Origin: Natrononativus amylolyticus
GTDB lineage: Archaea; Halobacteriota; Halobacteria; Halobacteriales; Natrialbaceae
Assembly: GCF_024362525.1 (NCBI RefSeq)
Contig: NZ_CP101458.1
Coordinates: forward strand, 1,178,001-1,242,000
Reading direction: 5' to 3'
Length of the DNA: 64,000 nt
Below are positions 1 to 9,575 of this stretch, one piece after another. Position 1 is the stretch's first letter. Each line of letters opens with the position of its first letter. A model generated the notes under the pieces. It saw only the letters and a list, made by a program, of their open reading frames with translations, searched no databases and was not told the origin of the DNA. The position numbers and the translations under genes are program-made.

Positions 1-1489
1 CCAGCGGCCCGTGTTTGAGTTCACCCGCGGCGAACCCCTCGGCGTGTTTGTACGTGATCTCCTTCATCTTCAGCGCGCCCTCGTACGCGACCGCCTCGTT
101 GTACTTTCGTCCGATGAAGAAGTAGGCGTCGGCGCGCTCGTAGGTTTCCGCGATCTCGCGGGCGCTCGAGTCGTCGAGCACCGTCCGGACCTGGTCGGGG
201 AGCTTCCGCAGCCCCTCGACGAACGACTGGGAGGGGGCGCCGGTGACGGTGCTCGCGAGAAGCGCCAGCGCGACCTGCTGGGAGGCGAACGTCTTGGTGG
301 CGGCGACGCCGATCTCGGGACCGGCGCGGATGTACATGACGTGGTCGCACTCCCGTGCGGCGGAGCTGCCGACGACGTTCGTCAGCGCGAGCGTCGTCGC
401 GCCCGCGCGGTTCGCGCCCCGGAGGGCGCTCATGGTGTCCGCCGTCTCCCCGCTCTGGGTGACGCCGACGACGAGCGTCTCCGGGGGGACCGGGATCTCG
501 TCGACGTCGTACTCGCTCGCGAGGAACGTCTGGGCGGGGATCCCGCGCTCGCGGAGCAGCCGGGCTCCGTACAGCGCCGCGTGGTAGGAGGTGCCACAGG
601 CGACGAACTGCACGGACTCCGGAGCGTCGAGGTTGGCGAGCTCCTCGACGGTGATCGAGCGGGTCATCTCCTCGACGCGCTCGCGGAGGCACTTGCGGAT
701 CGCGTCGGGCTGTTCGTGGATCTCCTTTATCATGTAGTGGTCGTAGCCGCTCTTGCCCGCGTCCTCGGGGTCCCACGCGATCGTCTCGACCGACGTCTCG
801 ACGACGGTGCCGTCGGCGTCGGTGACGACGACCTCGTCGGCGTCGAGTCGGGCGAACTCGCCGTCTTCGAGGTAGATCACCCGGTCGGTGTACTCGATGA
901 ACGCGGGGACGTCGCTCGCCAGGTAGTGGCCGTCCTCGCCGAGTCCCAGCACGAGCGGCGACTCGTTGCGCGCGGCGTACACCGTCTCCGAGCCGGCGAA
1001 GACCGCGGCGATGGCGTAGCTCCCCTCGAGGCGGCCGACCGCCTCGCGGAACGCCGCCTCCGGATCGGCGCCGGCCGCGAGTTCGCGCTCGATCAGGTGG
1101 GGGACGACCTCGGTGTCGGTGTCGCTCTCGAAGACGTGGCCGTCCGCCGCGAGCTCCTCGCGGAGTGCCCGGTAGTTCTCGATGATCCCGTTGTGGACGA
1201 CGGCGACGTTCCCGTCCGGCCCCGTGTGGGGGTGGGCGTTGACGTCCGCCGGGGGACCGTGCGTGCTCCAGCGGGTGTGGCCGATGCCGGCCTCGCCGTC
1301 GAGTCCGCCCTCGGGAAGCGCGCTCTCGAGCGCCGAGAGCTCGCCCTGGCGCTTGTAGATCGAAAGCGAGCCGTTAGTGAGGGCGATCCCCGCCGAATCG
1401 TACCCCCGGTACTCGAGCCCCGAGAGCCCGGTCATGAGGACGTCGAGGACGTCGTTTCCGTCGCCCGTGTAGCCGATGATGCCACACAT
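1..1489 (-). CDS. glmS: Glutamine--fructose-6-phosphate aminotransferase (3' end outside window)
   Basis: Makes glucosamine-6-phosphate from fructose-6-P and glutamine, the first committed step to UDP-GlcNAc. The protein begins MCGIIGYTGDG, with the catalytic Cys2 of the N-terminal glutaminase. Next come the SIS sugar-isomerase signatures (CGTSYHAALYGARLL; VTQSGETADTM near residues 290-340; a second SIS domain starts near residue 440). About 496 codons are visible, ending in the GELKHGPL motif; a full enzyme is near 600 aa, so roughly 100 C-terminal residues lie off the left edge. The ATG shares its A with the TGA of the upstream glmU gene (TGATG), so the two are translationally coupled. Confidence 0.95.
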   Translation of the reverse strand, partial: MCGIIGYTGDGNDVLDVLMTGLSGLEYRGYDSAGIALTNGSLSIYKRQGELSALESALPEGGLDGEAGIGHTRWSTHGPPADVNAHPHTGPDGNVAVVHNGIIENYRALREELAADGHVFESDTDTEVVPHLIERELAAGADPEAAFREAVGRLEGSYAIAAVFAGSETVYAARNESPLVLGLGEDGHYLASDVPAFIEYTDRVIYLEDGEFARLDADEVVVTDADGTVVETSVETIAWDPEDAGKSGYDHYMIKEIHEQPDAIRKCLRERVEEMTRSITVEELANLDAPESVQFVACGTSYHAALYGARLLRERGIPAQTFLASEYDVDEIPVPPETLVVGVTQSGETADTMSALRGANRAGATTLALTNVVGSSAARECDHVMYIRAGPEIGVAATKTFASQQVALALLASTVTGAPSQSFVEGLRKLPDQVRTVLDDSSAREIAETYERADAYFFIGRKYNEAVAYEGALKMKEITYKHAEGFAAGELKHGPL

Positions 1490-2673
1490 CAGTGGTGCAC
1501 CTCCGTCTTCTCCGAGAGGGTGCCCCGGACCGTCGCGCCGGCGCCGATGACGGAGTTCGAGCCGACGACCGTTCCGGGGACGTAGGTGACGCCCCCGTTG
1601 TCCCGGACGTGGTCCGCGAGCAGGGCGCCGAGACGTTCGGCCTCGAAGACGCGGTCGCCGACCCGGACGTCGCCGGGACCGCCCGGTACCGCCGTCGCCG
1701 CGCCGACTTCGACGCCGACACCGGTGACACACTCGAGCAGCGTCGCCTGCTGTCCGATTCTGGTGTCGGCGTCGACGACGCTGCGCTCGACGACGGCGTT
1801 CGAGCCGACGGTAACGTTCTCGCCGAGGCAGGTGTAGGGGCCGACGACCGCGCCGGGGCCGACCTCACAGTCGGCGTCGATCACGACCGGCTCGCGGATC
1901 ACCGCCGACTCGTGGACCGTCGCGCGCTCGTCGACGCTCGAGGCGACGCCGCCGTCCTCCGGAGCCGAATCGAGCAGCTGGAAGGAGACGTCGAGGAGGT
2001 CCCACGGGTAGGTCGCGTCCACCCAGAGCCCCTCCGAGACGACGCCGCGAACCTCCCGACCGGAGGCGATCAGCTCGGTGATGCCGTCGACGAGCGAGTG
2101 CTCGCCCGCGCGGGGTTCGGCCGTCCGAATCGCCTCGAAGACGTCCGGCTCGAAGGCGTACACCCCGGCGTTGAGCCGGTAGTCGCGCTCGTCGCCCGGT
2201 CGCTCGACCAGCTCCGTCACCTGGTCGCCCTCGAGGATGACGCCGCCGTACCCCTCGACGGCCGACCGCTGGATCAGGCCGAGCGTCGCGGCCGCGCCGT
2301 CGTCGTGGGCGTCGATCACGTCGGTCACGATCCGGTCGTCGATCAGCTGGTCGCCGTTGACGACGAGCAGCGACCCCTCGAGGTCGGACTCGGCCGCCAG
2401 CAGCGCGTGGCCGCTACCGAGCTGGATCTCCTGTCTGCTGTACCGTAGGGGGACGTTTCGGTACGTCGGGCCGAAGTGCGACTGGACGCGCGTTCGCCCG
2501 TAGCCGACGACGATCGTGATGTCCGTGATACCGGCGTCGACGAGCGTATCGAGAACGTGCTCGAGGATCGGCTTCGTCGCGGCCGGCAGCATCGGCTTCG
2601 GTCTGTGGGTCGTCAGCGGTCGCAGTCGTCGTCCCTCCCCGGCTGCGAGAACAACGGCAGATAGATCGTTCAC
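1489..2673 (-). CDS. glmU: Bifunctional sugar-1-phosphate nucleotidylyltransferase/acetyltransferase (GlmU-type)
   Basis: A 394-aa archaeal GlmU-like enzyme, expected to acetylate GlcN-1-P and uridylylate GlcNAc-1-P to UDP-GlcNAc, the precursor for N-glycans and surface polymers. The nucleotidyltransferase signature LAAGEGRRLRPLTTHRPKP lies at residues 9-27. The N-terminal Rossmann-like domain runs to about residue 230. From about 255 on there are hexapeptide repeats of a left-handed beta-helix (GPGAVVGPYTCLGENVTVG and similar). The start is a GTG at 2671-2673; the nearby ATG is out of frame. It overlaps glmS by one base, which supports a shared pathway. Its exact sugar specificity is inferred from context. 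Confidence 0.88.
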   Translation of the reverse strand: MNDLSAVVLAAGEGRRLRPLTTHRPKPMLPAATKPILEHVLDTLVDAGITDITIVVGYGRTRVQSHFGPTYRNVPLRYSRQEIQLGSGHALLAAESDLEGSLLVVNGDQLIDDRIVTDVIDAHDDGAAATLGLIQRSAVEGYGGVILEGDQVTELVERPGDERDYRLNAGVYAFEPDVFEAIRTAEPRAGEHSLVDGITELIASGREVRGVVSEGLWVDATYPWDLLDVSFQLLDSAPEDGGVASSVDERATVHESAVIREPVVIDADCEVGPGAVVGPYTCLGENVTVGSNAVVERSVVDADTRIGQQATLLECVTGVGVEVGAATAVPGGPGDVRVGDRVFEAERLGALLADHVRDNGGVTYVPGTVVGSNSVIGAGATVRGTLSEKTEVHH

Positions 2674-2861
2674 ACCACATCGACCGACAGCCAGCGCCGT
2701 TACTGTTTCGGCCCGACAGTATCCATTGGGGGAAAGCGGTCTGTTTCCGTCGAATCTTCCCGCACGAGCGACGTCCGCCCGTGGCGGTTTGGAGACGCCC
2801 TGGGAGGGTGATCGGAACGAGCGACGCCAACGACTTTGCCGCTCGAGAGCCTCTGGCGGGT

Positions 2862-3269
2862 ATGGCGTCGATCGCCAACATTACGTTCGCGTGTGACGAT
2901 CCCGATTCCCTCGCCGAGTTCTGGACGGAGGCGGTGGGCTACGAGCGCCAGGAGGCCCCGCCCGGTCTCCTCGAGGCCGTCGAAGCCGAGGGCGGCGACC
3001 CCAACGCGGCGGCCGCGGCCGTCGACCCCGCCGGCCGTGGCCCACGGCTGTTCTTCAAGAAGATGCCGCGCTCGTCGCCGGAACACATCCCGATCCACCT
3101 CGACCTCGCCGCCGAGGACCGCGAGGCCGAAGTCGAGCGGCTGACCGAACTCGGGGCGACCGCCGTGGAGACGAAAACGGAGACGACCGGCCCCTACACC
3201 GAAATTTGGACGGTCATGCGAGATCCCGAGGGGAACGGGTTCTGCGTGCAGCCGTCGCCGGGGGAGTAG
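2862..3269 (+). CDS. VOC (glyoxalase/bleomycin-resistance) family protein
   Basis: A 135-aa single-domain protein of the vicinal oxygen chelate superfamily. It starts MASIANITFACDDP, then SLAEFWTEAVGY (typical beta-alpha-beta entry), HIPIHLDLAAEDR in the middle, and ends with the classic DPEGNGFCVQP strand. Candidate metal ligands are the His/Glu residues in these motifs, but the substrate cannot be told. The ATG at 2862 is chosen because the family fold begins there; the reading frame stays open upstream to 2781 without homology-like sequence. It is divergent from glmU. The 188-bp gap between them shows no other gene. Confidence 0.8.
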   Translation: MASIANITFACDDPDSLAEFWTEAVGYERQEAPPGLLEAVEAEGGDPNAAAAAVDPAGRGPRLFFKKMPRSSPEHIPIHLDLAAEDREAEVERLTELGATAVETKTETTGPYTEIWTVMRDPEGNGFCVQPSPGE

Positions 3270-3356
3270 GACTCCGGCCCCGTCGACGGGGTCGAGAATC
3301 GCTCGAGCGGGTCGGTCGGCCCGTTCCCACCGGGTGTCCGGGTCGCCGGAGCCGGC

Positions 3357-4409
3357 TCACTCGTCTTCGACGTCGACCCAGAGGTGGACGGAGTACTCGG
3401 TGTTCTCCGTCGACGGCTCCTCGGGCACCTCGTCGGGGTACAGCAGCCAGACGATCCGGATATCGTCGCCGGTCATCGTCGGCTCGAGCTCGTGAGGGTG
3501 GTGCCAGCTGTCGTTGTGCGAAAGCCGCGTCTCGAAGCGCTCGAGTTCGTTCTGCTCCGTGACGACCGTCTCGTTGCCGGCGGTCTCGACCTCCTGTTCG
3601 ACCATCACCACCGTGTAGTCGACCGTGCGGTGCTCGTGGTTGTCGACGCCGAGGACGATCTCGGCCGCTTCGCCCGCGACGAGTTCGTCGGGGTAGTCGG
3701 CGGCGACGAGGTCGCCGTCGTCGTCCTCGGTCAGGATGTACACCGCGGAGAACTGCTCGCCCTGGGGCGGGACGGCGACCGCGTAGGCGACGCTGCCGAC
3801 GGCGAGGACGATCGCGGCGACCAGCAACACGTTGAGCGCCGCGTCCGCACGGGTGTCGGGCTCGAGCAACTCGCCGCGACCGGCGGCGTACCACTCCCGG
3901 TAGGGGACCGCGAAGCGCTCCTCGGGCGGGAGCTGCCAGCGCCGGACGGCGGCGACGGCGGTCGCGATCAGGGTGAAGCCGCTGACGGCGACCATGATCG
4001 GAACCAGCCGGATGCCCCACGGCGTGAAGTTGAGCGCGAGGCCGATCAGCGGCACGATCGCGATGCTCAGCCCGAACGCGAGCGCGACCCGCTCGATGCC
4101 GTCGATCCCCGACCGGTCGACGCCGCTCCAGAACGGCTCGTCGTTAACGTGGCTCTCACCTTCGAGTTCCTCGTCGGGCGCCGCCGGCGACTCGCCGGCC
4201 TCCGGAAAGAGCGCGGCGACGAACACGTAGCCCGGCACGAACAGGACGAACGCGAGGCCGAGCGGGATCCGCAGCGGCGTCTCCCGGACCACGGGGGCGA
4301 ACACCGCCACGTTCACGACGACCGTCAGCGCGACCATCGCCGCGAGATCGGCGGGACAGGCCCGGATCTGACGCGGGAGCAACAGCCACAGCGACCGGTG
4401 AGACTCCAT
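3357..4409 (-). CDS. DUF1616 family membrane protein
   Basis: A 350-aa protein with an N-terminal membrane part. Hydrophobic segments lie near residues 22-44, 48-68, 112-132 and 138-160, and another at about 198-216. A C-terminal extracytoplasmic region of about 130 residues follows, rich in beta-strand-like sequence and Asp/Glu. The arrangement (PLRIPLGLAFVLFVPGYVFVAALFP) matches DUF1616 proteins, which in haloarchaea often sit near surface-glycoprotein or glycosylation genes; the function is unknown. The gene lies just downstream of, and codirectional with, nothing closer than the DUF4129 gene, which is transcribed away from it at 83 bp on the same strand order. Start ATG at 4407-4409. Confidence 0.78.
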   Translation of the reverse strand: MESHRSLWLLLPRQIRACPADLAAMVALTVVVNVAVFAPVVRETPLRIPLGLAFVLFVPGYVFVAALFPEAGESPAAPDEELEGESHVNDEPFWSGVDRSGIDGIERVALAFGLSIAIVPLIGLALNFTPWGIRLVPIMVAVSGFTLIATAVAAVRRWQLPPEERFAVPYREWYAAGRGELLEPDTRADAALNVLLVAAIVLAVGSVAYAVAVPPQGEQFSAVYILTEDDDGDLVAADYPDELVAGEAAEIVLGVDNHEHRTVDYTVVMVEQEVETAGNETVVTEQNELERFETRLSHNDSWHHPHELEPTMTGDDIRIVWLLYPDEVPEEPSTENTEYSVHLWVDVEDE

Positions 4410-4492
4410 CCACCGTGTTGTAGCGAGGTTGACCCTAAAAGTTAGTCGGTCGCATCAGCCACCGCCTCCCGAGAGACTGCGCCGGTGACAGA

Positions 4493-6586
4493 TCAGTCGT
4501 CCGCCGCGTCGTACCGGCCGCCGTCGTCGTCGAGACCGCACAGGTGTCGAGCCCGCTCGAGCAGCCCCGTCGCCTCCTCCGGGGACGTCCCCTCCCGGCC
4601 GAACGCGGCGCGCTCGTACCCCTCGGTCAGCGTCCGGAGCCGGCCGTCGTCGACTGCGAGGTCGGTCGCGCCCAGCCGCCGGTAGAACTCCCAGTGGGTG
4701 AGCGCCCCGCCGGCGCCGGCCCGCGACTCGAGGGCGTGACGGGCCGCCACGTAGCCGCTCTGGACGGCCGCGTCGGGCTCGCCGCGTGCGAGTTGCTCGC
4801 GTGCGCGCTCGAGCAACGTGCGGGCGACCGACTCGGCCGACCGCGGCGCGGTCGCCGCGTCGCTCTCGGCGGCCGTCGGAACGGGGCGGTCGGGTTCGGG
4901 CGCCGTCCCGTCCCGGCTGCGGCGGTACCACCAGAGGGCCGCCACGGCGACGGCGCCGACTGCGAGGGCCGCGGCCGCGAGCGCCCACGTCGGCAGCCCG
5001 GTCGGCGCGAGCGCGCTCTCGGCCGCCGGCACCGTCACCACGGCCTCGTCCTCGGCGGCCGCGACGTTCGACCCCGCCCCCTCGTAGGTGGCGGCGATCG
5101 TCAGCTCGCCCTCCGCGTCGTCGGGGACAGTGACGGTCCCGCCGAAACTCCCGTCGGCCGCCGTCGTCGCGGTGCCGACCGTCTCCCCGTCGAGGCGCAC
5201 TTCGACCGGCTCGCCCGCGACCGGCTCGCCCGCGTCCGTCTCGAGGGTTCCGTCGACGGCGACGTCCCGGTCGCCCCCGTACTCGGCGTCGACCGACAGC
5301 GAGGCGTCGGTCTCCGCGACCGTGATCCCGGCCGTCTCGCTCGTCGACGCCAGCGCGCGGTCCTCGTAGGCGAGTTCGATCGCCAGCTCGCGGTCGCCGT
5401 CGGGCACCGTCGCCGGCATCGTCAGCGTCTCGTCGAACCCGCCGCCCGAGACGTTCGTCGTCCCCAGGCGTTCGCCGTCGACGGTGACCTCGAGGGGGAC
5501 GCCGTCGACGGGGACGCCCCCGGCGCCGAGGCTCCCGGCGACCCGGATCTCCTCGCCGTAGGCCGCCGACGCGGACGTCTCGAGCCGGTCGATCTCGGGT
5601 TCGACCTGCTCGACGGAGACCGGAACGGTCGTCTCGCTGCCCAGGTACGCCGACTGGGTGTCGGGAACGTAGCGGATCGTGAGTTCGGCCGTGTCGAGCG
5701 GCAGATCCGTCGGCCGGTACTCGAGTGCCACGGCGCCCTGAGCGTCGGTTTCGGTCCGCACGGTCTCGTTTTCGACCGCGAACTCGAGTTCCTCGTTCGC
5801 GAGCGTCGAGCCGTCGGCCGTCCGGACCTCGCCGCCGGCGACCAGCGGCTCGAGGAACGAGATCGTCTCGGACTCGGGCTCGAGGATCAGCTCCGTCTCG
5901 ACGAACTGCTCGCTGCGGACGGTCTCCTGGTCGGTCTGGACGTCCGTGTTGGTCTCCTCGACGGCCCGGTCGGGCTCCGAGAAGTCGATCCCGGTCGCCT
6001 CCTCGAGGTCGTCGTAGTGCTCCCGGACGGCCGCGCTGGAGTCGTCGATCCGCTGGGAGAGCTCCTCGAGGTCGCGGGCGAGTTCCCGGGCGCGGTCGCC
6101 GTCGCCCTCGTCGCGGGCCTGTTCGTACTCGTCTCTGGTCTCGCGGTACTCCTCGACGTCGTTGGTGAGCTGCTCTTGCTCGTCGCGAACCTCCTCGAAC
6201 GTCTCCTCCTGGCCGTCGCCGTCGGTTTCGCCCGCGACGTCGACGTACTGGCCGAAGCGGTCGCGGTACTCCTCGTCGACGTACTGGCGGGCGAGCTCGT
6301 ACTCGCCCTGGTTGAGCTCGATCGCCCCCTCGCTGAGTTGACTCGAGAGGCGGTCGGCGAGCCAGGACTCGAGGCCGTCCACGTCTCCGTCTTCGGCGTA
6401 CTCGTCCGGGTTCTGGTGGCGCGGCGTCTCGTTGTCGTCGTCTGCGAGCGCCAGGCCGGCGGCGCCGACGGCGTCCCCGGCGTCGGCCGGCGCTCCCGGC
6501 CCACCAGCGACCCCACCGACGGCTGCCAGCGCAGCCAGACACAGGACCGCGACGAGGACGAGCGCGCGACCACCGGACGTGTTCAC
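4493..6586 (-). CDS. DUF4129 domain protein with signal peptide, helical region and Ig-like repeats
   Basis: A 697-aa protein. An N-terminal signal/anchor (ALVLVAVLCLAALAAVGGVAG) is followed by a Glu/Gln/Arg-rich, probably coiled-coil region (about residues 55-200). Several Ig-like/carboxypeptidase-regulatory-like beta domains follow (about 210-510). One transmembrane helix lies near 530-552 (LPTWALAAAALAVGAVAVAALWW), and a cytosolic DUF4129 tail (LLERAREQLARGEPDAAVQSGYVAARHALE) ends in a poorly conserved stretch. DUF4129 domains are usually encoded with MoxR, DUF58 and transglutaminase proteins, and both MoxR and DUF58 are neighbours here. A role at the cell envelope is inferred. The start is GTG (6584-6586). 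Confidence 0.82.
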   Translation of the reverse strand: MNTSGGRALVLVAVLCLAALAAVGGVAGGPGAPADAGDAVGAAGLALADDDNETPRHQNPDEYAEDGDVDGLESWLADRLSSQLSEGAIELNQGEYELARQYVDEEYRDRFGQYVDVAGETDGDGQEETFEEVRDEQEQLTNDVEEYRETRDEYEQARDEGDGDRARELARDLEELSQRIDDSSAAVREHYDDLEEATGIDFSEPDRAVEETNTDVQTDQETVRSEQFVETELILEPESETISFLEPLVAGGEVRTADGSTLANEELEFAVENETVRTETDAQGAVALEYRPTDLPLDTAELTIRYVPDTQSAYLGSETTVPVSVEQVEPEIDRLETSASAAYGEEIRVAGSLGAGGVPVDGVPLEVTVDGERLGTTNVSGGGFDETLTMPATVPDGDRELAIELAYEDRALASTSETAGITVAETDASLSVDAEYGGDRDVAVDGTLETDAGEPVAGEPVEVRLDGETVGTATTAADGSFGGTVTVPDDAEGELTIAATYEGAGSNVAAAEDEAVVTVPAAESALAPTGLPTWALAAAALAVGAVAVAALWWYRRSRDGTAPEPDRPVPTAAESDAATAPRSAESVARTLLERAREQLARGEPDAAVQSGYVAARHALESRAGAGGALTHWEFYRRLGATDLAVDDGRLRTLTEGYERAAFGREGTSPEEATGLLERARHLCGLDDDGGRYDAADD

Positions 6587-6676
6587 GGCACGTCAATTCG
6601 GCTCCCGCAGCAAAAACCTGTTCTCTCGTGACTGACAACCAGTAGCTTCAACAGGTCGCCGATAAATCTCGCGTGT

Positions 6677-8116
6677 ATGCACGTCACGCGTCGAGTGTGG
6701 GCGGTCGGGGGCCTCGCCGCCTTCCTCGCGGCCCTCTCGGTCGCCCTCGCCCGCCCCGCCCCGCTGGCGGGGACGGCCCTGCTCGGCGCGTGGCTCCTCG
6801 GCCGGCAGTACCTGTTCGTCCGGGAGGTCGGTCGCACGGTCGACGCGCTGTCGGTCGCGCAGGTCCCCGCCCAGACCGGCGTTCGCACCGGCGCCGACGC
6901 GCCGGTGACGCTGTCTGCCACCCTCGAGTTTCCCGCCGGGGTGGCGCTCTCCCTCGAGGCCGGGCTGCCGACGGCGACGAGCGCGGACGACCTGTCCGTG
7001 CGGATCGACCCCGGCGAGTCCGGCGGCGAGGAGACGGTCGACGTCCGCTGGCCGGTCGCGGGAACCCACCGGTTCGAGCCGACGACCCTCCGCGTCACGG
7101 ACGGGCTGTTCGCCGAGACGCTTCCCGTCGGCACGGCGCCGACGGTCACCGTCGAGCCCCGAAGCCCCCGCACGCTGCACGTCGGCGCGGGCGGCGAGCG
7201 CCTGGCGACGGCCTACGGCGAACACGGCGGCGGCCAGCTCGGTTCGGGGATCGACCCCTCCGAGGTCCGGGAGTACGTGCCGGGTGATACGGCCGACCGG
7301 ATCGACTGGAAAGCGACCGCCCGACTGGGGTCGCCCCACGTCCGCGAGCACGAGCCTGACACCGACCGGCGGACGCTGCTGGTCGTCGACCACCGCGCCA
7401 GCCTCGTCGCCGGCGAGCCCGGCGAGACGAAACTCGAGTACCTCCGGGAGGTCGCGCTCTCGATCGCCGGCACCGCGCGCACACTCGGCGACCCCCTGGG
7501 CCTCCTCGCCGTCGACGACGAGGGAGTGACGACCCGCCTCGAGCCCTCGACCGCCCCCGACCGGTACACCGCGGTCCGGCGGCGGCTGCTGGATCTCGAG
7601 GCGACGGCCGCGACGACTCCGTCGACCGATCCGAACCGGGAGCCGTCGGCGGCGACCGTTCGCCGCTCGCTGGCCGCGCTCGAGGACGACGCCGACCCGT
7701 TCGCGGCGACGCTGCGACCGTTCTACGCCGGCCACCGGACCTACCGGGAGCGCCTCGAGACGAACCCGCTGTACGGCGCGCTCCGGACGACGCTCACCGG
7801 TCGACGGGGGACGGTCTGGACGGTCCTCTGTACGGACGATACGCGCCCCGACGAGCTCCGCGAGACGGTCGACGTCGCCCGCTCGGGCGGCGGCTCGGTG
7901 CTCGTGTTACTCGCCCCGTCGGTGCTGTACGAGCCGGGCGAGCTGGCCGACCTCGAGGGCGCCTACGACCGCTACCTCGCCTTCGAGGAGCGCCGGCGCG
8001 AGCTGGCGAGACTGCCGCGGGTCACCGCCCTCGAGGTCGGCCCCGGCGACCGCCTCTCGACGGTTCTCACGGCCGGTCGCGACCGGCGACTCCAGCGGGC
8101 GGGTGGTCGCCCGTGA
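6677..8116 (+). CDS. DUF58 domain-containing protein
   Basis: A 479-aa protein. Two adjacent N-terminal hydrophobic segments (residues about 8-40) are followed by a beta-rich region. The DUF58 core motif VREYVPGDTADRIDWKATAR starts near residue 196, with a vWA-like fold behind it (TLLVVDHRASL). DUF58 proteins form a conserved partnership with MoxR AAA+ ATPases, thought to act in assembly of complexes or metal insertion at the membrane. It is the first gene of a three-gene unit; its TGA overlaps the next start (GTGA). Divergent from the DUF4129 gene, with 90 bp shared upstream DNA. Confidence 0.88.
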   Translation: MHVTRRVWAVGGLAAFLAALSVALARPAPLAGTALLGAWLLGRQYLFVREVGRTVDALSVAQVPAQTGVRTGADAPVTLSATLEFPAGVALSLEAGLPTATSADDLSVRIDPGESGGEETVDVRWPVAGTHRFEPTTLRVTDGLFAETLPVGTAPTVTVEPRSPRTLHVGAGGERLATAYGEHGGGQLGSGIDPSEVREYVPGDTADRIDWKATARLGSPHVREHEPDTDRRTLLVVDHRASLVAGEPGETKLEYLREVALSIAGTARTLGDPLGLLAVDDEGVTTRLEPSTAPDRYTAVRRRLLDLEATAATTPSTDPNREPSAATVRRSLAALEDDADPFAATLRPFYAGHRTYRERLETNPLYGALRTTLTGRRGTVWTVLCTDDTRPDELRETVDVARSGGGSVLVLLAPSVLYEPGELADLEGAYDRYLAFEERRRELARLPRVTALEVGPGDRLSTVLTAGRDRRLQRAGGRP

Positions 8117-8634
8117 GCTCACGAGCGCCCCCGGCCGGTGGCGACTCGCTGCTGGTCACCGCACGGCGGGGTCGGCCGTGGGCCGAGGGACTCGCCGCCG
8201 TCGCGCTGCTCGTCGCCTGCACGGTCGTCGTCGGCCCGCTCGGCGCGCTCGCAGGGATCGTCGCGGTCGTCCTCTGGGCGACCCTCGGCGCGCCGTACGC
8301 GGTCGCGGGCGGAACGGTCGCCCTGGTGGCGGCGGTTCCCGACGGGCTCGACCCGATCTCGGTCGGCCTCGTCGGGGCGGGATTCCTGGCGGTGCTGCTC
8401 GCCCCGGCGGTTCACACGCCCGCACCCGGTCGGTTCGCGGCGGTCACGGTCGCGAGCGCGCTCGGGCTCGGGGGGCTCGCGTGGGCCGTCGCTCGAGCCG
8501 GCCCCCTCTGGCTCGCCGGCGCGGTCCTGCTGGGGGCGCTCGCGACGGCGGCGTACGGCCTCCACCGCTACGAACTGGTCCGGCTGGGGCTCGTGCCGGA
8601 GACGACCGCGGAACACCCGACCGAGGAGTTATGA
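8113..8634 (+). CDS. Polytopic membrane protein of the MoxR/DUF58 cluster
   Basis: A 173-aa protein of almost entirely hydrophobic helices: about five or six membrane segments rich in Ala, Val, Leu and Gly, with a short polar N-terminus and an acidic C-terminus (ETTAEHPTEEL). No enzyme motif is visible. It starts with GTG overlapping the DUF58 stop by 4 bp and ends in an ATGA overlap with the next gene, so the three are very probably co-translated. It probably anchors or assembles with DUF58; I do not recognise a named family with certainty. Confidence 0.75.
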   Translation: MSSRAPPAGGDSLLVTARRGRPWAEGLAAVALLVACTVVVGPLGALAGIVAVVLWATLGAPYAVAGGTVALVAAVPDGLDPISVGLVGAGFLAVLLAPAVHTPAPGRFAAVTVASALGLGGLAWAVARAGPLWLAGAVLLGALATAAYGLHRYELVRLGLVPETTAEHPTEEL

Positions 8635-9548
8635 GTAGGAACGACGGTATCGACGAGAGAGTCGAGACGGCAGACGACGACACCGACCGGGACCTCGCAG
8701 CCGCCGCCAGCGTCGAGCTGCTCGAGGCCGAGAACCGCCGGCTCAGGGCGGAGTACGCCCGCATCCGCCAGCGCCGGTACAGGAACACCGCCGTCGGGCT
8801 CGCCGCGCTCGGGCTGGTCGCGGCCGGCGGCGGGGCGGTCTTCCCGGACGGCAGGGAGGTGCTGTTCGCCCTGGCCGCGACCGGCCTCTTCGGGGCCGTG
8901 CTCACCTACTACCTCACGCCCGGCCAGGTCGTCGCCGCGGACGTCGGCGAGCGCGTGTACAGTGCGCTGGCGGACAACGAGGCGACGATCGCCGCCGAAC
9001 TCGGCCTCCGCGAAGACCGGATCTACGTCCCCCAACCTGACGGGCCGGCGGCGCTGTTCGTCCCGCGCTACGCCGACGCGACGCCGCCACCGCTCGAGCG
9101 CGGGGCGGAGACCCGCCCGTTCCTGCTCGAGGACGACCGCCGCGGGCTCGTGCTCCGGTCGACCGGCGGCGAGCTCTACGCCGAGTTCGAGCGCACGCTG
9201 AGCGGCCCGCTCGCGGGGACGCCGGTCGGCCTCGCGACGCAGCTCGCCGACGGGCTCACCGACGGCCTCGAACTCGTCGGGGGCGCCGAGGTCGACGTCG
9301 AGGACGGCCGGGCCACCGTCGCCGTCACTGACAGCGCGTTCGGCGCCGTCGACCGCTTCGATCACCCGGCGGCGTCGTTTCTCGCGACCGGATTCGCGAC
9401 CGGCCTCGAGCGGCCCGTCACCCTGGCGGTCGAACCCGGCGACGAGCGGGCCGACTGGCTGGTGACCTGTCGGTGGGAGACGCGCGAAGGGGCGGCCGGC
9501 GGGGACGAGGAAACCGACGGCGGACGCTCGAGCGAGCCGGAAGAGTGA
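8631..9548 (+). CDS. Conserved haloarchaeal membrane protein, third gene of the DUF58 unit
   Basis: A 305-aa protein. A charged N-terminus with a heptad-like helix (ASVELLEAENRRLRAEYARIRQRR would be a coiled coil) precedes two close transmembrane helices near residues 45-65 and 72-92. A soluble C-terminal domain of about 200 residues follows, with motifs such as GLREDRIYVP and a mixed alpha/beta pattern. No catalytic signature was recognised. The ATG overlaps the previous stop (ATGA). The gene ends 27 bp from the end of the convergent moxR gene. Function is unknown; operon context ties it to the MoxR system. Confidence 0.78.
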   Translation: MSRNDGIDERVETADDDTDRDLAAAASVELLEAENRRLRAEYARIRQRRYRNTAVGLAALGLVAAGGGAVFPDGREVLFALAATGLFGAVLTYYLTPGQVVAADVGERVYSALADNEATIAAELGLREDRIYVPQPDGPAALFVPRYADATPPPLERGAETRPFLLEDDRRGLVLRSTGGELYAEFERTLSGPLAGTPVGLATQLADGLTDGLELVGGAEVDVEDGRATVAVTDSAFGAVDRFDHPAASFLATGFATGLERPVTLAVEPGDERADWLVTCRWETREGAAGGDEETDGGRSSEPEE

Positions 9549-9575
9549 TCGACGGGCCCGAGAACGGGGAACCGA

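Noticed and set aside
4544-6631. Long plus-strand open frame opposite the DUF4129 gene
   Set aside because: Low-complexity Arg/Val/Gly sequence mirroring the GC-biased codons of the true minus-strand gene, without motifs.
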